Counted from the stretch's first letter, positions 9,761 to 22,045 are shown. The stretch: DNA of 64,000 nucleotides from Daedaleopsis sinensis (GCA_033807695.1 CM066309.1:682001-746000); one strand, 5' to 3'. The notes: generated from the letters alone by a model not told the origin. A program made the numbers and translations.

Positions 9761-11700
9761 GTAGGCAGCGTCGACAGACGAAGCGAAGACATCGTGTGCG
9801 GCTGTACCTGGACATCGGAGAGCGTCAGAATGCATATACATATGGCCCTGGATTGATTCGACTCTGGGCGGACGGTGGCTAGTCAAGAGTCAGAGATAGT
9901 TGATCTGCAGTCGCAGTATCTGATAGCGACTGCAACACGGAAGAGACTCACCGAGTGGGAAGAAGAATGCGGGGACACCGTACTCAGATATTGAAGCAAT
10001 TGTCGCACGTAGGGAACCGCGACATTGAGGCCAAGTTGGGGTTGGATATCCGCGCATCAGAGTCCGTGCTCGCAACGGATAGCATAGGATACGGCTCCTC
10101 CGAGCACGCGGCGCGGCGCTGTGCTGATCAGGGACCGCGGATAGGCCTGCGTCGACGTCAGCTTCGTGGCAGGATTCGCCGGGGGTGGCAGAGTTCGAGT
10201 TTGGCTGGCGATGGCATGCGACCGGTGATGCATGATGGGCGAGCATGCAGCAGTGGCGATAGGCAAGATTACCGGCGGGAAAGCGCGAGCTACTGTGACC
10301 GGGGTGACCGGGGCGACGGCCGTCGCCGGACCTGCTGGCAACGGCACACCATTCTAGTGCGATTGAGGTCGGTACGTCCACGCGTGGGTCGCGGGGTGCA
10401 TGTTGGACGTGAATTCGGAGGAGGGTGTGCGGTGTGCGTGCATGGGTCCGAGGAGCGCGTGGGATCCGCACTCAAGCACTTGGACTCGCACGGAGCTGTG
10501 CGGCGGGTGGACGTCAGCGACAATATGCGATGTCAGAGATGCATAACTCGCCTCAATTGCCCTTGCAGCCCGCTTCAGCTCCCTGGGCATTGCGGTCCCC
10601 CCACTTGGACCCCGAGGGTGCGAAGGCTCGCAGTGTCCGGCGCGAGTGTGAGTGCGAGTGCGCCGCATTGTCGACTGAATGGGCGGGCAGTCACTCACCT
10701 CATAGTGTCTCCTAGCCTCGTCTCAGACGCTTCCGACTCATCCGACAACGAATCTGGGCCCGCTTGTTTTTCACTACACCGCACCGTCTGCGTCCTCTTC
10801 TTCCGGGTCTCACAAGTCCTCCTCCGACACGCCAAGCGCGGTCTACGCGCCGCGTCAACTAGGGGAGGGTCGCCCGACCGCGCGGTGCGAGCGCAAAACT
10901 TAGGGGCCGTGTGCCGGAATACAAGGGGGATGTCGCGGAGCCGCTCGTGTCGCGAGCGGGGCCATCGTGTGGCTGTGGGGCAGGTGCAAGCAGCGGATTG
11001 CGAGCGGGAAGGAGCTCTGGATGCACATCGAGCTCGTCACAATTCTCTTGGAGATTCCGAGTCCCAGGCTGAGGGTGAGGAGGAGAGCGAGGAGGAGGAG
11101 AGCAAGGAGGAGGGTAAGGACGTCGATTCTGGCACTGTCTGCGCCCGGTGTCGTGGAGATGAGATAGATGAGGGTGTATACGGGTTAGAGACCGACATAC
11201 CATACCGTGCGTGAGCACTGGAAAGCGCAGGGTGGAGTCGACGACAAGCTCAGCGGCTCGTATCCGTAGCAAGTGGCGGCGCTGCTCGACGACGATCCAG
11301 TTTGCAGGCCTCCGGCGCCACGTAGTGAGTACTTGACGAACAAGGCCGAACATGTGCATGATGCCGTGGTATGCCCTGAAGGGCCTGTACCGCGGCCCGA
11401 GGCGGCGCGCGGCTAGCGAGCTAGGTGTAAGAAGTAGTAGTGCGGGGTTGTTGCTCAGTCGGGCTGCGTGCGCTGGTAGTAGAGATAGTTAGTTTGCCTC
11501 TGCTCGGGTCGCAGCTTAGATTACCTGCACGCGTTCAGGTCGCAACTTGGTTCCTGCCGGCGCATGCATTTAAAAAAGAATCTCACCGGTAGTAGTAGTC
11601 CGTGAAAGAGATTATCTCGTAGGTTTTTGCGCTTGATCCTGAAGTTAGATACCTGAGGATGAGTACTTTGTCAGTAAAGCTCTCGCCGGCACGAAAAAGC
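9761..11700. repeat. Block h, partial copy 1
   Basis: Parts match 36500-37660 (10390-11210 against 36740-37430) and the fuller h copies at 30.2, 43.5 and 49.7 kb, for example the gtgcgtgcatgggtccgaggag stretch near 10433. A 419-codon plus-strand ORF (9955-11214) spans it, but the 36.7 kb paralogue does not keep that frame. On the minus strand both copies retain pieces such as HTMAP near 10965. The coding strand is unresolved. From 11360 to 11700 I see nothing recognisable. Confidence 0.4.
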
Positions 11701-12340
11701 CAAACCGTGAACGTTTGAACAGGCAGTCACCTCATGACGGCGGTGAAAGCGTGCTGAGCGCTATTTTCGCGTCGATTTGACTGTGTTTGGTCAAAGCGCT
11801 AACAGCCAGCGCCTGTCGTGGCGCTCGACCGACGCGCTCCTCCTCCCGCCCCTCGACGTCCTCGCCCTCCTCGCGACCGCCCTCGCCGTCCACCGCTCGC
11901 TCTCTCCCCCGAACTCGCCGCCGCCGCCGAAAATTGTGACGCAGATAGATGACCGCTCCCTCCTCGAGCGCTCCATCCGCCATGTCACTTTCTGCAGCAA
12001 GGTCAGTCCCCAGTTTTACGTGCCCCACCCTCTCCTTCTCTCTCTCAGACGCACGCGACGGTTGAGAGGACGCGAGAGGCCCGAGCTGTAGACGACGCGT
12101 GGGCCGGGACAGGTTCGCAAGAGATTGAGGGAGGGGGCATGTCGCGCACGGGGAGAGAGAGTGACTGCGGCCCGTCTGCCTATACACCCTGCCATTGCCC
12201 CCGAGCGAGATCTCGCGTACTGACTCGCTCCCCCGTCCCCGTACGTGCAAGTGAAGATATGCACCTTTGTTTTCGCCTCGTTACCCTCCATCTCGCTCTC
12301 TCCGACCTCACGCCCGCCCGCCCACCGCCCACCCGCTCCT

Positions 12341-12420
12341 GCTCCTGCTCCGGCTCCTGCTCTGGCTCCTGCTCCTGCTCCGGGTCTGGCTCCTTCTCCT
12401 GCCTTTGCTCTTGCTCTCTA
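12341..12420 (+). repeat. CTCCTG hexanucleotide-like tract
   Basis: An imperfect run of CTCCTG/CTCTGG units encodes Leu-rich sequence in the family M relic. A purer version is at 46360-46392 in another copy. Units differ in number between copies, consistent with slippage inside a TM-helix exon. Confidence 0.6.
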
Positions 12421-12848
12421 CTGCCACCACCACCAACAACAACAACGCCGACACTCACGGCTACACGGGCGTGTACACGACGCTCACAGGCGCGTCCCTC
12501 GCGATGGTCGCGCAGGGCCTGCACTGCTCCGCCCGCGGGGGAGATGGGGAGATGGGTGTTGGACCTTGGCCTCGGCAAGCAGGGAACCATGACGCTAGCC
12601 TGAGGACAGTGGACAGCGTGCAAGTGCATGCAGCAATTGCATGTATTTCCGATCTACCAGCCACCGCTCCACCGACGCCGAGCTTGAGGAATGTATACGA
12701 GGTATGTGTTTTGCACTTGCGACTCGAGGGGGATACCCCGAGGTTGGGGACGCCGTGGACGGGGGTGCGACGTGGAGCGGTCTGCATCGACATCGCCCAC
12801 GTCGGCGTCGACGTTAGTGCGTATTCCGCACGGCAGGCAATCCCCAAA

Positions 12849-12993
12849 TTTCTGCCAAAGAAAAGTCAGTAAAAAGCCGCGAGTTGTAGTTACCTATTCT
12901 CTTTCACGTGACTATAATGGCGAAAAGTCGTTGAAAAGGTCGTTTTCAAGAGAATAGGTAACTACGAGAAGCGCCTTTTCTTCCGCAGAAAAT
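12849..12993. mobile_element. Foldback (MITE-like) element
   Basis: Perfect 18-bp inverted arms lie at 12886-12903 and 12948-12965 (gtagttacctattctctt and its reverse complement). Outside them the arms continue imperfectly to about 12849 and 12993, where ttctgcc.aaagaaaag pairs with cttttcttccgcagaa. No coding capacity. The element is absent from the other family M copies, so it is an insertion or a local inverted duplication. Confidence 0.5.
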
Positions 12994-14220
12994 CGGCGTC
13001 TGCCTGCCGTGCCGGGAGTGTGATGGCGTCGGGACGGCGTGACGATGCAGACTGGGGAAGTACCAGTGTCACGGGAGACATCACTTGTCGCGGTCGAGAG
13101 TGAGAACGGACGCGCTCTGCCTATCCGCGTACGCGTGCGGTGGTGTCTGAAATGTCTGGCGGGGCACAAGTAGGTGCAGTCTAATGAATAGCTCGTGCCT
13201 GCTGCAGCGATCTGAGGCGGACGTCTGGTGGAGGTGTCTGCATCAGAGTAACATGAAAGAAGAGTGGCATGCAGATGTTGCATGCTCAGGTGGCGGCCTT
13301 ACTCGGCGCGACGGGGATGGCAGCTACCACGCCTTTTGAACATCCTCAGGATCGTACTCACAACTATCCATACGCCTTCGTGATAAAGTGAGTACGTATA
13401 TCTTGCTATTCATAATCGCTCACGCTCACCGTCCGGTCTCCAGGATACTGCTCATCCTCCATCGGGGGCCGTCTTCGGATACTAAGCTACTTATACACAG
13501 ACTACATCCTCGCTCACTGGCACGCGTGCGTGGACGACAACTAAGATATCTCATCAAGAGGGGACCATCTTCCGAAACGAGTCGGTGAGCTCGCGCCTCA
13601 CGGAACGCCCCTCCTCGTGAACCTCGACAACGCGAACACGAAAACATACTGACTCGACCTGACGGTGCGCCCTCAGAGTGTTCGCCCTCCGAGTGTGCGC
13701 GACCTGAAAGCCTGTGCGCAGATGCGAGTGACCACAACGCACAAGAGCGGCTACTGCGCGGACTGTCCACACTCGCACTGAGCGCGGGCTGCGGGTAGAA
13801 GATCGTCGATGTCATACACGGCGAGAGCTCGCTGTTTTACTACCTGACGGCAGTCCCGGTAGATGACCCGGACCGCCTCTTGCATGTTCAGATACTACCG
13901 CCGCCGGCACCAAAGCTCGCCACGCAGGTTCGTTCGTGTGTCGACCCACAACGAACCCGCAATTGTCGTCTGACTCCCTCCATCTCCCCAGACCACTATG
14001 CGAACGGCCGCAGCCGCTCGGGCTCCGTCATCAGCCGGCCGGAGAGTGAGCGGATGGACAGCGCGTTCGGCACGCAGACTTACCTCGCTCCCTCCCATCC
14101 GTCGACGACCTCCGCAAGCTCGACCGTCACGGTGTTCTGCAAAAATACTACGGCTTCGGACTCCTCTGTCTATAGCTGTCTATGTGTCTCGTTCTGGACC
14201 TGGATCGCATGACCGTCTGA

Positions 14221-14900
14221 GTCAATGGTCAAATGTTCAGTCGAATTTGGCTGTCGATGATGGTTTAGTGAGTCTCCCGCTCTTCGCTGTGCCATGTATG
14301 CCGCAGTAGTCGACGATGTACCAAACCTCGTTCACCATCGACCCTTTAAGCTGTACGGCAACTTTAATTCAGTCTTCAACTTCAAACACTTCAAAATATT
14401 CAGACTACAATACGACTTTGTCGCAGAACTAGCAGAGGTATGGCATTGGTCACTGCCTGCATTCAATCACAGACTCAGAGGAGCACTGAGTACATGTACA
14501 AGGATCGGTCCACAAGTTCTCCTAGGAGCTTCTCGGTCATGTCAAACTGGACTTGATGTTCTCAGATAGATGAGTTAACTTCTCACACTTCTTCAGCGTC
14601 GTTGCACGCACGACGCACAGGGGATGACGACTGGACGATGTGCTCTTTGGAGGTAGCCAGGAGGAGTGGCCTTTACGGTCCCAGAATAGGGGTAGCGATG
14701 GCGAGTGCGAGGAGAGTACTCTTAGAGCTCGCACAAGTCCGCAAAGTTGTGGAAGCAAGTACGTATGCACGAACTATGAAACATTTCCTCGGCCGTATAG
14801 CGACCTACGCCAGGAATTACTATGGTATACCGTAAATCAGCAGGAAGCAGCCTGAGAAGATAAACGAGAACGCATATAAAAGATAACAGTCCGCGCACAC
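14221..14900. other. Boundary between family M relic and unique island
   Basis: The first 120 bases resemble the beginning of block a (AAVVDDVP frame); after that, similarity to the array ends. Two open frames (14294-14569 and 14602-14835, plus strand) occur, but neither has a paralogue or splice context that supports it. This strip contains the 3' flank of the gene at 14901-17003. No gene is called. Confidence 0.4.
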
Positions 14901-17003
14901 TTATGCGTTCGACGGCGCGAGCGGCACCTTCACGTCCCGCAGGTACGCCGGGCGCGAGGCGAGCACAGGCACAGACAGCGAGCGCGCCGGCGCACCCTCG
15001 CTCCCCCCTGCAACGCTCGACCCCATCTGCGACCCCGCCCCGTGTCCGCCATACCCATACCCGTCATGCCCGCTCGCGCTCCCGCCGGGGGAGCCCAGCG
15101 GGGGCGGCGCATCCGAGCCCTCCCAGTCCTCGCGGTACGCGGGCGGGAGCCTGCCTGATGCCGAGCGCTGCAGGTGCGGCGGCGGCCCCGCGTCTTTGTG
15201 GCGCTCGCCGTCGACCGGCGAGAGGAAGGTCGAGTGCGCGTCGAGCCCGCTGTACATGCCGCCCGCGCTCGGCCCGGAGGCGACGGAGCTTGGGGGGAGG
15301 CTCCTGGGAAGCAATGCGTGGGTTTCAGAGGTAGTGGCTGCGGAGGGGAAGGATTCGTACATGTGGCCTGGTTACAGCGGGGAGGGAGGGAAGGGGGCGC
15401 ATGGAGTGGAGGGGGAGTGACAGACAGTCAGCACATGGCGGCAGCAGGAAGAAGAGACGCATGGGGCAAGAGGGGACGAGCGGACAGGGGAAGGGGGGAC
15501 AAAGAGGGACGAGAACACTACACTCACTGGGTCCATTCGTCTGCGAGAACGGCGTAATCATGCCCGTCTGGGGCGAGCCGTCCTCCGAGTCCCCATGCAT
15601 CCCGTTGTACTCCTTCGACAGGTCGAGCAGCACTGGCCCGCGATGCCGCCTCCGCCAGAGGCAGAACGCGAGCCCAGCGACCAGCAGCCCCCCGAGCACA
15701 CCGCTGACCGCGCCCCCGATGATGGCGCCCGAGCCCGAGTGGGACTTGCTCGAGGAGTCGGAGTCGGTGGCGACCGGCGAGCTGCCTGTGCTGGTACCGG
15801 AGGACGAGCCCGAGGTGGCGACCGGCGAGCTGCCTGTGCTGGTACCGGAGGACGAGCCCGAGGTGGCGACCGGCGAGCTGCCTGTGCTGGTACCGGATGA
15901 CGAGCCCGAGGTGGTGCCGTTAACCGTGGTGGACGCGCATTTCGTGAACGTGTTGTTGTTCGTCGCCGCGAAGCCCTCCTGCATCTTCTGCTTGGTGTAC
16001 GTGCTGGGGGCCGCGTAAATGGCCAGACTGAACGGGCAGAAGAAGAGGACTCACTAGAACCTGTAGGCCACAGATATTAGTTCGATCAGTCTGTTTTGCT
16101 CAGGGAGCAAACTCACCAATTTCCCTCGAACCAGAACAGACCGTACAAATTGTCATCGAGCTTGATGTCCTTGTTGCACACCGCCATTTGAATTTCGTTG
16201 GGCAAGCTGTGCAGCGGGACAACAGCATGATAGAGTCAGAAAAACAGAAGGTTTTACGGGTGTGTGTGCTCACGTGTGATTCTGCGGCGAGCTGCAACTT
16301 CCGAGGTACTGTCCATACCCGCCAAGACCTGTAAAAGCGACACGTCACCACGAGTATCGCACTAGGTTCGCCCACAAGAACTCACCAGCATCAATTCCAT
16401 TTGTCGGCGTAGCTGCGTCGTACTGACAGCTACGAGTAGTTCGAGTGATGTCGGCATGGGACGTCAGCATGAACAGAGAGGACGGAGAACGTACTTGAAG
16501 CAGAGCATGCTCAGCGCCCAGGAGACGCTGTTGCAGCAGCATTCGGCTACACGCAGAAAGCAAGCAGGTCAAGCAGGGTGAGTGGATGCGCGGTCGGCTG
16601 AACGCTGGACGGGTACGCACTGAGTTGGTCGTCGCAGTTATCTCCCGGTGTGAGTGTCCTGAACTTCTGGACGGTATCTGTGGGGAGGAGCGGTGCGGTC
16701 AGACTTCACCAGCACAGTGACAGGGTGCGGGCAGAGGAGATGGCGGCGTAGAACTCACAGTCGTTGTTGCATATCTGGCGCAATCGCTGGTATGTGGTGC
16801 CTGCGCACGTCCTCTGCTCAGAGACAAAGCACACCGGCAGGTCGGACGTGGGACTCACATGGTGTCTCTCCGACGACGTTCTTGTACCAGTCCAGCTCCG
16901 TGCTCGCGCATTGTGTGTGGTCCTGGCCGTACGCGCTGAGAATGCTAGATCCTAGGGGCGCCGCGAGTAAGGCGTATGCGAGGAGCTTGGTGCTCCAGGT
17001 CAT
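14901..17003 (-). CDS. Single-pass cell-surface protein with Cys-rich ectodomain and Ser/Thr stalk
   Basis: Nine exons give an uninterrupted 483-residue protein: 17003-16859, 16800-16759, 16677-16621, 16546-16495, 16429-16386, 16328-16274, 16206-16117, 16027-15528, 15367-14901. All junctions are GT...AG and in phase. It has a signal peptide (MTWSTKLLAYALLAAPLG...SAYG), then a Cys-rich ectodomain with ETPCTTYQRLRQICNND, TPGDNCDDQL, TECCCNSVSWALSMLC and GQYLGSCSS. A Ser/Thr/Gly stalk follows, with three exact-period 16-residue repeats, then the TM helix IIGGAVSGVLGGLLVAGLAF, a basic stop-transfer RRRHR and a Pro/Ser/Gly-rich cytosolic tail ending PLAPSNA. The pattern is that of an unnamed agaricomycete wall-sensor-like family. 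The ligand is unknown. It is the best-preserved gene here. Confidence 0.85.
15770..15913 (-). repeat. 48-bp coding minisatellite, three units
   Basis: Three tandem 48-bp units begin at 15770, 15818 and 15866 and encode the 16-residue stalk repeat SGSSSGTSTGSSPVAT. The period keeps the frame. Differences among units are one or two bases, which suggests recent expansion. Length variation would change the distance of the ectodomain from the membrane. Confidence 0.9.
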
Positions 17004-18237
17004 AGTGTCTTGCTGAGTCGTTAGAGAGGAAGCGCGAGTGGAGGTCGTTGTGGGAGATGGCGAACGTCCTACGCTTGGTTACACGTTGCAACTTAGCTTA
17101 GGCTGGGAGGCTAGTCAGGTTATGTCAGCATCATGTCCAAGGACAAACGCCACATTGTCATGATTTCAGAATTTTGCAGTCACTGAGCCAGACTCATATA
17201 TACAGTTACTCACTCAGACTGCCGCAGTCGCGGAGGTTCGGCAAGGGCGCATGCATGCAACGCTCCAGCCAGTCCAGGCCTGCCAATTGCTCCGGAGGGC
17301 GGCAGCCTGTGGCAGCTGGTGGCAGTAGGTGGCAGTGGCACTGTCAAGTGAGACAAGTGAGACAAGGTGACTGATTTTGAGACGCTCGACCTGTCTACAA
17401 TCCCTCTTGCTCGGATCATTATCTACCGTCACAGTAGCAGTTCCATCGTCCAGCGCAATCAGCCGATTCTACTTATGGCGGAACGGTGGATGGAGTGTAA
17501 ATACTTGGCAGACCTGAGAGAGTTAGGAACAACTCAGCGGGAGAACGAACTTGCGATTGATTGGCGGCCGTCGCTGTCCAAAAAGGGCATTTTGATCAGG
17601 ACGCGTGGCGGTGCTCATCTGCACAAACCTTCTCTTGAAACCGAATTGGAGAATGAAGCCTTCTCATTCCTCTGCTATCTGACTACTCAGGCTTCGTGAA
17701 GCTCTCAAGCTTCTAGCCTTGGGCCTCAAACAGCGTTCTATTAGACGAACTGTAATCCGTCCGCTCAAAGCCGCACTCACACGGAGAACTTCAATGCGAT
17801 CCACGCAAATCCTCGGCTCTCACTGGTTCACGCCCTCAAAGGACAAGATTGATGACAGAATTCCATAATCGTGTCCAGCATATTCAAACCGGGGCTATCA
17901 CTCGTTTCTGACACACGGCGAAGCTTGCTGTGCATACACACGTACAACGCCCACCGCACACGAGGACGTCTTCACAACTCCCGGTACCGTCACGTAGGGA
18001 GTAGCACGGGTATATCCGTGGGCTACTTGAGGCGTACCGTTAGAAAGGTCCGTCCTCCTCCCGTTCAATAGGACCTGTACATCGTCTGCCTAGGGGAGAC
18101 AACGCAAACCTAGTTGAAGGACCGTTTTCCCCCCGTTCAATAGGTCCTCATCGTCTGCCTAGGGGGGACAAGTGCACACCAAGCGCAAACCCGTAACCGT
18201 GGACGGGCACAGGTAAAATGCAGCGGTGTAACGCGAC
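17004..18237. other. Intergenic part of the unique island
   Basis: Upstream region of the cell-surface gene. It contains short tandem motifs (GTGGCAG three times at 17310-17340; AAGTGAGAC twice at 17345-17365). A plus-strand ORF of 110 codons (17367-17699) has no detectable family features and no paralogue in the window, so I do not call it. No other signal was seen apart from the duplication near 18050-18180. Confidence 0.45.
18049..18185. repeat. Approximately 75-bp direct repeat
   Basis: The motif ccgttcaatagg(a/t)cct followed by catcgtctgcctagggg occurs twice, starting near 18061 and 18137. The second copy has small deletions. It may be an element fragment or simple tandem duplication. 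Nothing coding was seen. Confidence 0.6.
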
Positions 18238-18604
18238 GTGCAGCGACCGCTGCACGGCACGTCACATCTAAGCTCACTCAGACACTGCTAAGAAAAATGT
18301 GGCCGTAACAGTGTCCACAGGGGGTATCCGGGACTCCTAACATCCTATCAATCAGTAATAACCTTTCAAGACACATCGGATGCTGTTTGTGGGACAGTCC
18401 ATCAGAATTGCGAGATGTAGAGTGTGGGTGCTAGCCGACTGAGAATGGTCATTCATTGAGTACGACGTTTCCTGCATTCACGATAGACAGGTACACTTGC
18501 CAGTAGGAGCTACCATGCACTACTAGCTTAAATACAAGCCTAGCGCACCGTTAGGGCTTTATCCAGGTTGTAGGTCACTGCATGTCGCTGCACGGTCGCT
18601 GCAC
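18238..18604. mobile_element. Possible small terminal-inverted-repeat element
   Basis: The 12-bp sequence GTGCAGCGACCG at 18238-18249 is present as its reverse complement at 18593-18604, and surrounding GCAGCG/CGCTGC motifs are reiterated at both ends. The left end is itself nearly palindromic (GTGCAGCGACCGCTGCAC). The 367-bp interval has no ORF of interest. No clear target-site duplication was found, so this is tentative. Confidence 0.3.
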
Positions 18605-18699
18605 GGACACTGCACACCGCGTCACGTCCGCGCTCACTCTCGCGTCACGTCGCGTCACGCCGCGTCGCGTCGCTGCAGTCCGCTGCAAAATCTGGTTGC

Positions 18700-20170
18700 T
18701 CCCCCTCTAGATGATGCCTTCTGCTCTTCTTGAGCTCCAGCTCCAGCTCTTCGACGCTCCGACGTGGGGGCGCGCGTGAACGTCCACCCTGCAGCAGTGC
18801 ACAGTGCCGGCCAGCTCGATTCCCGACCTGGATGCCCCGCTCTTGGTGGGGGCAACGGTGCATGCACATGCTACACCCATGTTGGGACGGGCGGGGTGGG
18901 GTGACAGACATCATGCGCTGCAGCACAACGGCCACGAGAGGTGGACGAGCGACGACGAAATTGGAATCGGCACGTCCGCGTTCCTGTCTCCGTTCACGTT
19001 CGCATACACCTCTGCCGCGCCGACGCCGCCGTGTACCAACAACAATTCCGAATCCGAACTGGCGGTACCACCTCAGCTCTCCTTCAGGGTTCAATGTTGG
19101 AGCCTCAAGTCAGCTGCCGTACAGCATCCGGCGACTTCACGGCGATGCACACGCGCAAGAGTCGTTACCGACGCCAACGGTGACACTCGTAGTCGGCCTC
19201 GCGCGGGGCGCAGCAGCAGCCACGAATGTGCTCGCCCAGATCCGTCCTCCGCGCCTGAATCCGTGGTCAAGGGGCAGGGCATGCGAGACGGAGAAGCGGC
19301 GAGCGGCGAGCGCTGCGAGATCTGAGTGCTGCGTTCTGCGGCACAGCAGCCTGAATCTCGTGCGGCCCGGGCCTGGGGACGCGGCAGAAGGCGTAGAGAT
19401 ATCGCGAAGGGCATGGCGAGTGGAGTAGCGTCGGGAGGACGTCAAGGTGCCACTGGAAGTGGCGAGCTCTGTGATCAGAGAACCAACAGGGGCGGCGGTC
19501 GTCATCCGCTTAGTGGAATGTCTGTGCGCATCGTTCCGCCCAGCGGTTGTGTCTGTTTCGTGAAGTCTATGATCCGGACTCGCACTGGGGGACCTGCGGT
19601 TTGGGAGCGCATACACCCAGTGTTCGAGTCGGCCGTGTGCGCTGAGTATTCGATTGGCGCGCGTAAGACGAGCGAGCCGTGGATACGATCGGGTGCAGAG
19701 AAGAGAGCGAGGGGAGCTGTGGTAGGGCAAGAGAGAGCTGACTCGCAGGAGATGTCCATGGGCGCGAACTGGCACTCGCCAGGCGAGAGCTGAGAGCTGA
19801 GACTGAGGGCACGCGCGATGTCGACGTTCGGGGGCCAGTGGCGGCGCTGCGTGACGATGACGGTTCCAGTTCGCGGGTTTCCGGCTCCACATCGAGTCGA
19901 AGCACTCGGTCATACGCAGCTCGGCATGTCCGACGGGCTGCGTGTACTTGATGAGCAGTCGGGAATGATGCAAGCCAATGCTGCGGCAGTGACACGCTGA
20001 AGTTGCCTGTACTGTGGCCCGATGTGGCGGCTGGTGAGCGAGAAGTGGGACTGGGTGTACCAAGTATTCGTCGGGTATTCTTGCTCAGCTGTGCTGCGCC
20101 CAAGTACTGGTAGTAGAAGTGATTAGTTCGTCTATGCTCGGGTCGCTATAGTTGGTTTCTGCCAGCGCAT
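18700..20170. repeat. Block g, copy 2
   Basis: Homologous to 62120-62900, 33900-34600 and the inverted 7208-7681. On the minus strand near 18780-18700 a frame reads RSVEELELELKKSRRHHLEG, comparable to KRRKLELELKKRRRQQLGG near 62200-62140, so the original gene probably ended here on the minus strand with a basic helix. The segment at 19860-20000 resembles 37555-37640 (frame AYDRVLRLDVEPE on the minus strand). Frames are otherwise broken; no intact gene. Confidence 0.5.
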
Positions 20171-20399
20171 CCAGTGGGATCTGCATTCCGAAAAAAACCC
20201 TCACCGGTGGCCGAAAGACTCTCGTAACATTTCGAGCATGATGCTAAAGCAGTGGGTAATTACTGAGAATGAGCCGTCAGTGGATCTCTCCGGCACGAAA
20301 AAGAACAAACTGTTACAATAGGCATGCGGCAGAGGTGAGAGCGTGCTGAGCGCTATTTCCTCGTCGATTTGACTGTGTTTGGTCAGGTAGGTGTTTGTT

Positions 20400-22045
20400 T
20401 GCCCCGCGCTAGCCCGCGCCCGTCGCGGCGCTCGACGACGCGCTCTTCCTCCCGCTCCTCGACATCCTCGCCCTTCTCGCGACCGCCTCCGCCGTCCACC
20501 GCTCGCTCTTCCCCGTCCCGCCGCCCTCCTGAAGCTCGTGACACACATACACAGCCGCTCTTTCCTCGAGCGTGCCATCCGCCAGTCACGTTCTGCAGCA
20601 AGGTCAGTCACGTCACCCTGTCCTCTTCCGCATCCTCCCTCTCTCCCCATGCATATGCGCGATATGCTCCCTCCCTCTATCTCTTGCGAACCCGCCCAGG
20701 CCACGTACGCCGTCCATAGCTCGAATTCCCCGTGTCCTCTCAACACTCGCGCGCATCTCCCGTCTGCACATACACTCTGTCAAAGTTCAAGTTGCCCCCG
20801 AGCGATGCCTGCAGGCGTGCTGACCCACTCTTCCTTCCGGCCCACGCCACGTGCGGATGGTGACGTGCACCGTCGTGCTCGCGGACGCACTTGCTACCCT
20901 CGACCTCGCCCTTCCGAACGTACACTGTCTCCCGCTTGCGGCCCGCCGCTTCCTTCCCGCAGTGTCCCGCTTGCGCAGGCAGATCGCGACGCAGCGCCAG
21001 ATTGGAGTGCGCGTAGTGCGATGTTTAGTGGGCGGCACAAGTGGAGTACGTCCGTCCTTACCGTATGAAGCTTGAGGCCTCTGTGAGGAAGAGTCGGGTT
21101 GCATGCGGCCCGGATGATATTACATGCCCGGTGTCGCGCCTATTCAGCGCGACAGGCATCGCAGCCCCCGCTCCTCTTCCCCCCGAGCAGAACTAGGTAT
21201 GTCCTGCTGTCCCCGATCTCCTGCGCTCACCGTCCGTCTTCCAGGATAAGTACTGCACAACATCCGTTGGGCGCCGTCTCCGGATACGAAAGCTACGCAT
21301 ACGCCGACTATGTCCTGCCTCATGCGAGCGTGAACGACCATGAAGACTTCTTCTCGATCGAGGACTACATTCAAAAAAAGTCGGCTAGCTCACGCCTCAG
21401 CCGCATCATGGATCGCCCATCCTCGCGAATTTCGGCATGGCGCCGAACACGAACTCGAACACCTACTAGCTCGAGCCTGACGGTGCACCTTCCGATTGTT
21501 CGCCCCCAGTGTATGCGCGATCTCACCTCCTGCGTGCAGCTGCCAGTGCGAGTAACATTCGACGCACAAGACACGGACGCTTGTCACTGCGCCACGAAAG
21601 GTCGACGCTCATACTGAGCACGGGATGGAAGGTCGTCCCATGTCGCACACGGCGATGCGTCGATGCTTCATCACTTGACGGCGATCCCGGTAGACATCCT
21701 AGACATCCGTTCGCGTCTTCCGACGCCGCGACTGAATATACCCATGATACCAAGGCTGCCGTCGCCGTCACCCCGGTTCATCCGTGTCGACCGGCAACGA
21801 CGATGCGAACGGCAGCGGCCGCTCGGGCTCCGTCTTCAGCCCACCGGAGAGTGTGCGGATGTGCAGTACGTTCGGCTCGCAGACCTCCCTCCCTCCCGTC
21901 CCGCGAGCCCAATGTTCAACCGTCACAGTGTTTTCCATGAATACCACGGCTCCGGGCTTATCTGTGTCTGCGGTGGCCAGTGTCTGTCTCGTTCTCGCAT
22001 TTCGATTGCATGACTCCCTGACGCAACTTTTCAAAAGGCGCGGTT
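20400..22045 (+). pseudogene. Family M relic, copy 2
   Basis: The first exon (LDDALFLPLLDILALLATAS, about 20430-20500) is disrupted by small indels. The TM exon survives as TVVLADALATLDLALPN near 20860-20910. The downstream part is the best preserved of its type: an exon after a CTTCCAG acceptor encodes SGYESYAYADYVLPHASVND (21275-21335); further on are LANFGMAPNTNSNTY (21440) and SCVQLPVRVTFDAQDTDACH (21530). The end is near 22010. An A-rich run at 21373 and stops interrupt the frames. A membrane-protein relic of unknown function. Confidence 0.55.

Larger units (their letters stand above)
11780..14220 (+). pseudogene. Family M relic, copy 1
   Basis: Ordered plus-strand pieces shared with copies at 20.4, 38.1, 45.9 and 52.4 kb: an exon near 11815-12000 (DALLLPPLDVLALLATALAV, then IRHVTFCSK before GTCAGT); a Leu-rich TM-like stretch with STATT and an Asn run (12320-12460); a segment encoding TGEVPVSRETS (near 13040); and a downstream exon after a CTCCAG acceptor (13440). 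The piece encoding LDLTVR (about 13655) is interrupted by a stop, and the end is near 14190. Frames change several times, and a foldback element sits at 12849-12993. The ancestor was probably a multi-pass membrane protein. I do not recognise the family. Confidence 0.55.

Noticed and set aside
9955..11214. 419-codon plus-strand ORF, the longest in the window
   Set aside because: GC-rich chance frame rich in Arg; the paralogous region at 36.7-37.4 kb does not keep it and no domain or intron structure is visible.
17367..17699. 110-codon plus-strand ORF in the unique island
   Set aside because: No recognisable motif, splice context or paralogue; not enough to call a gene.
19137..20063. 308-codon minus-strand ORF in block g copy 2
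   Set aside because: Mixed with conserved pieces in other frames; not kept in copies at 34 and 62 kb.
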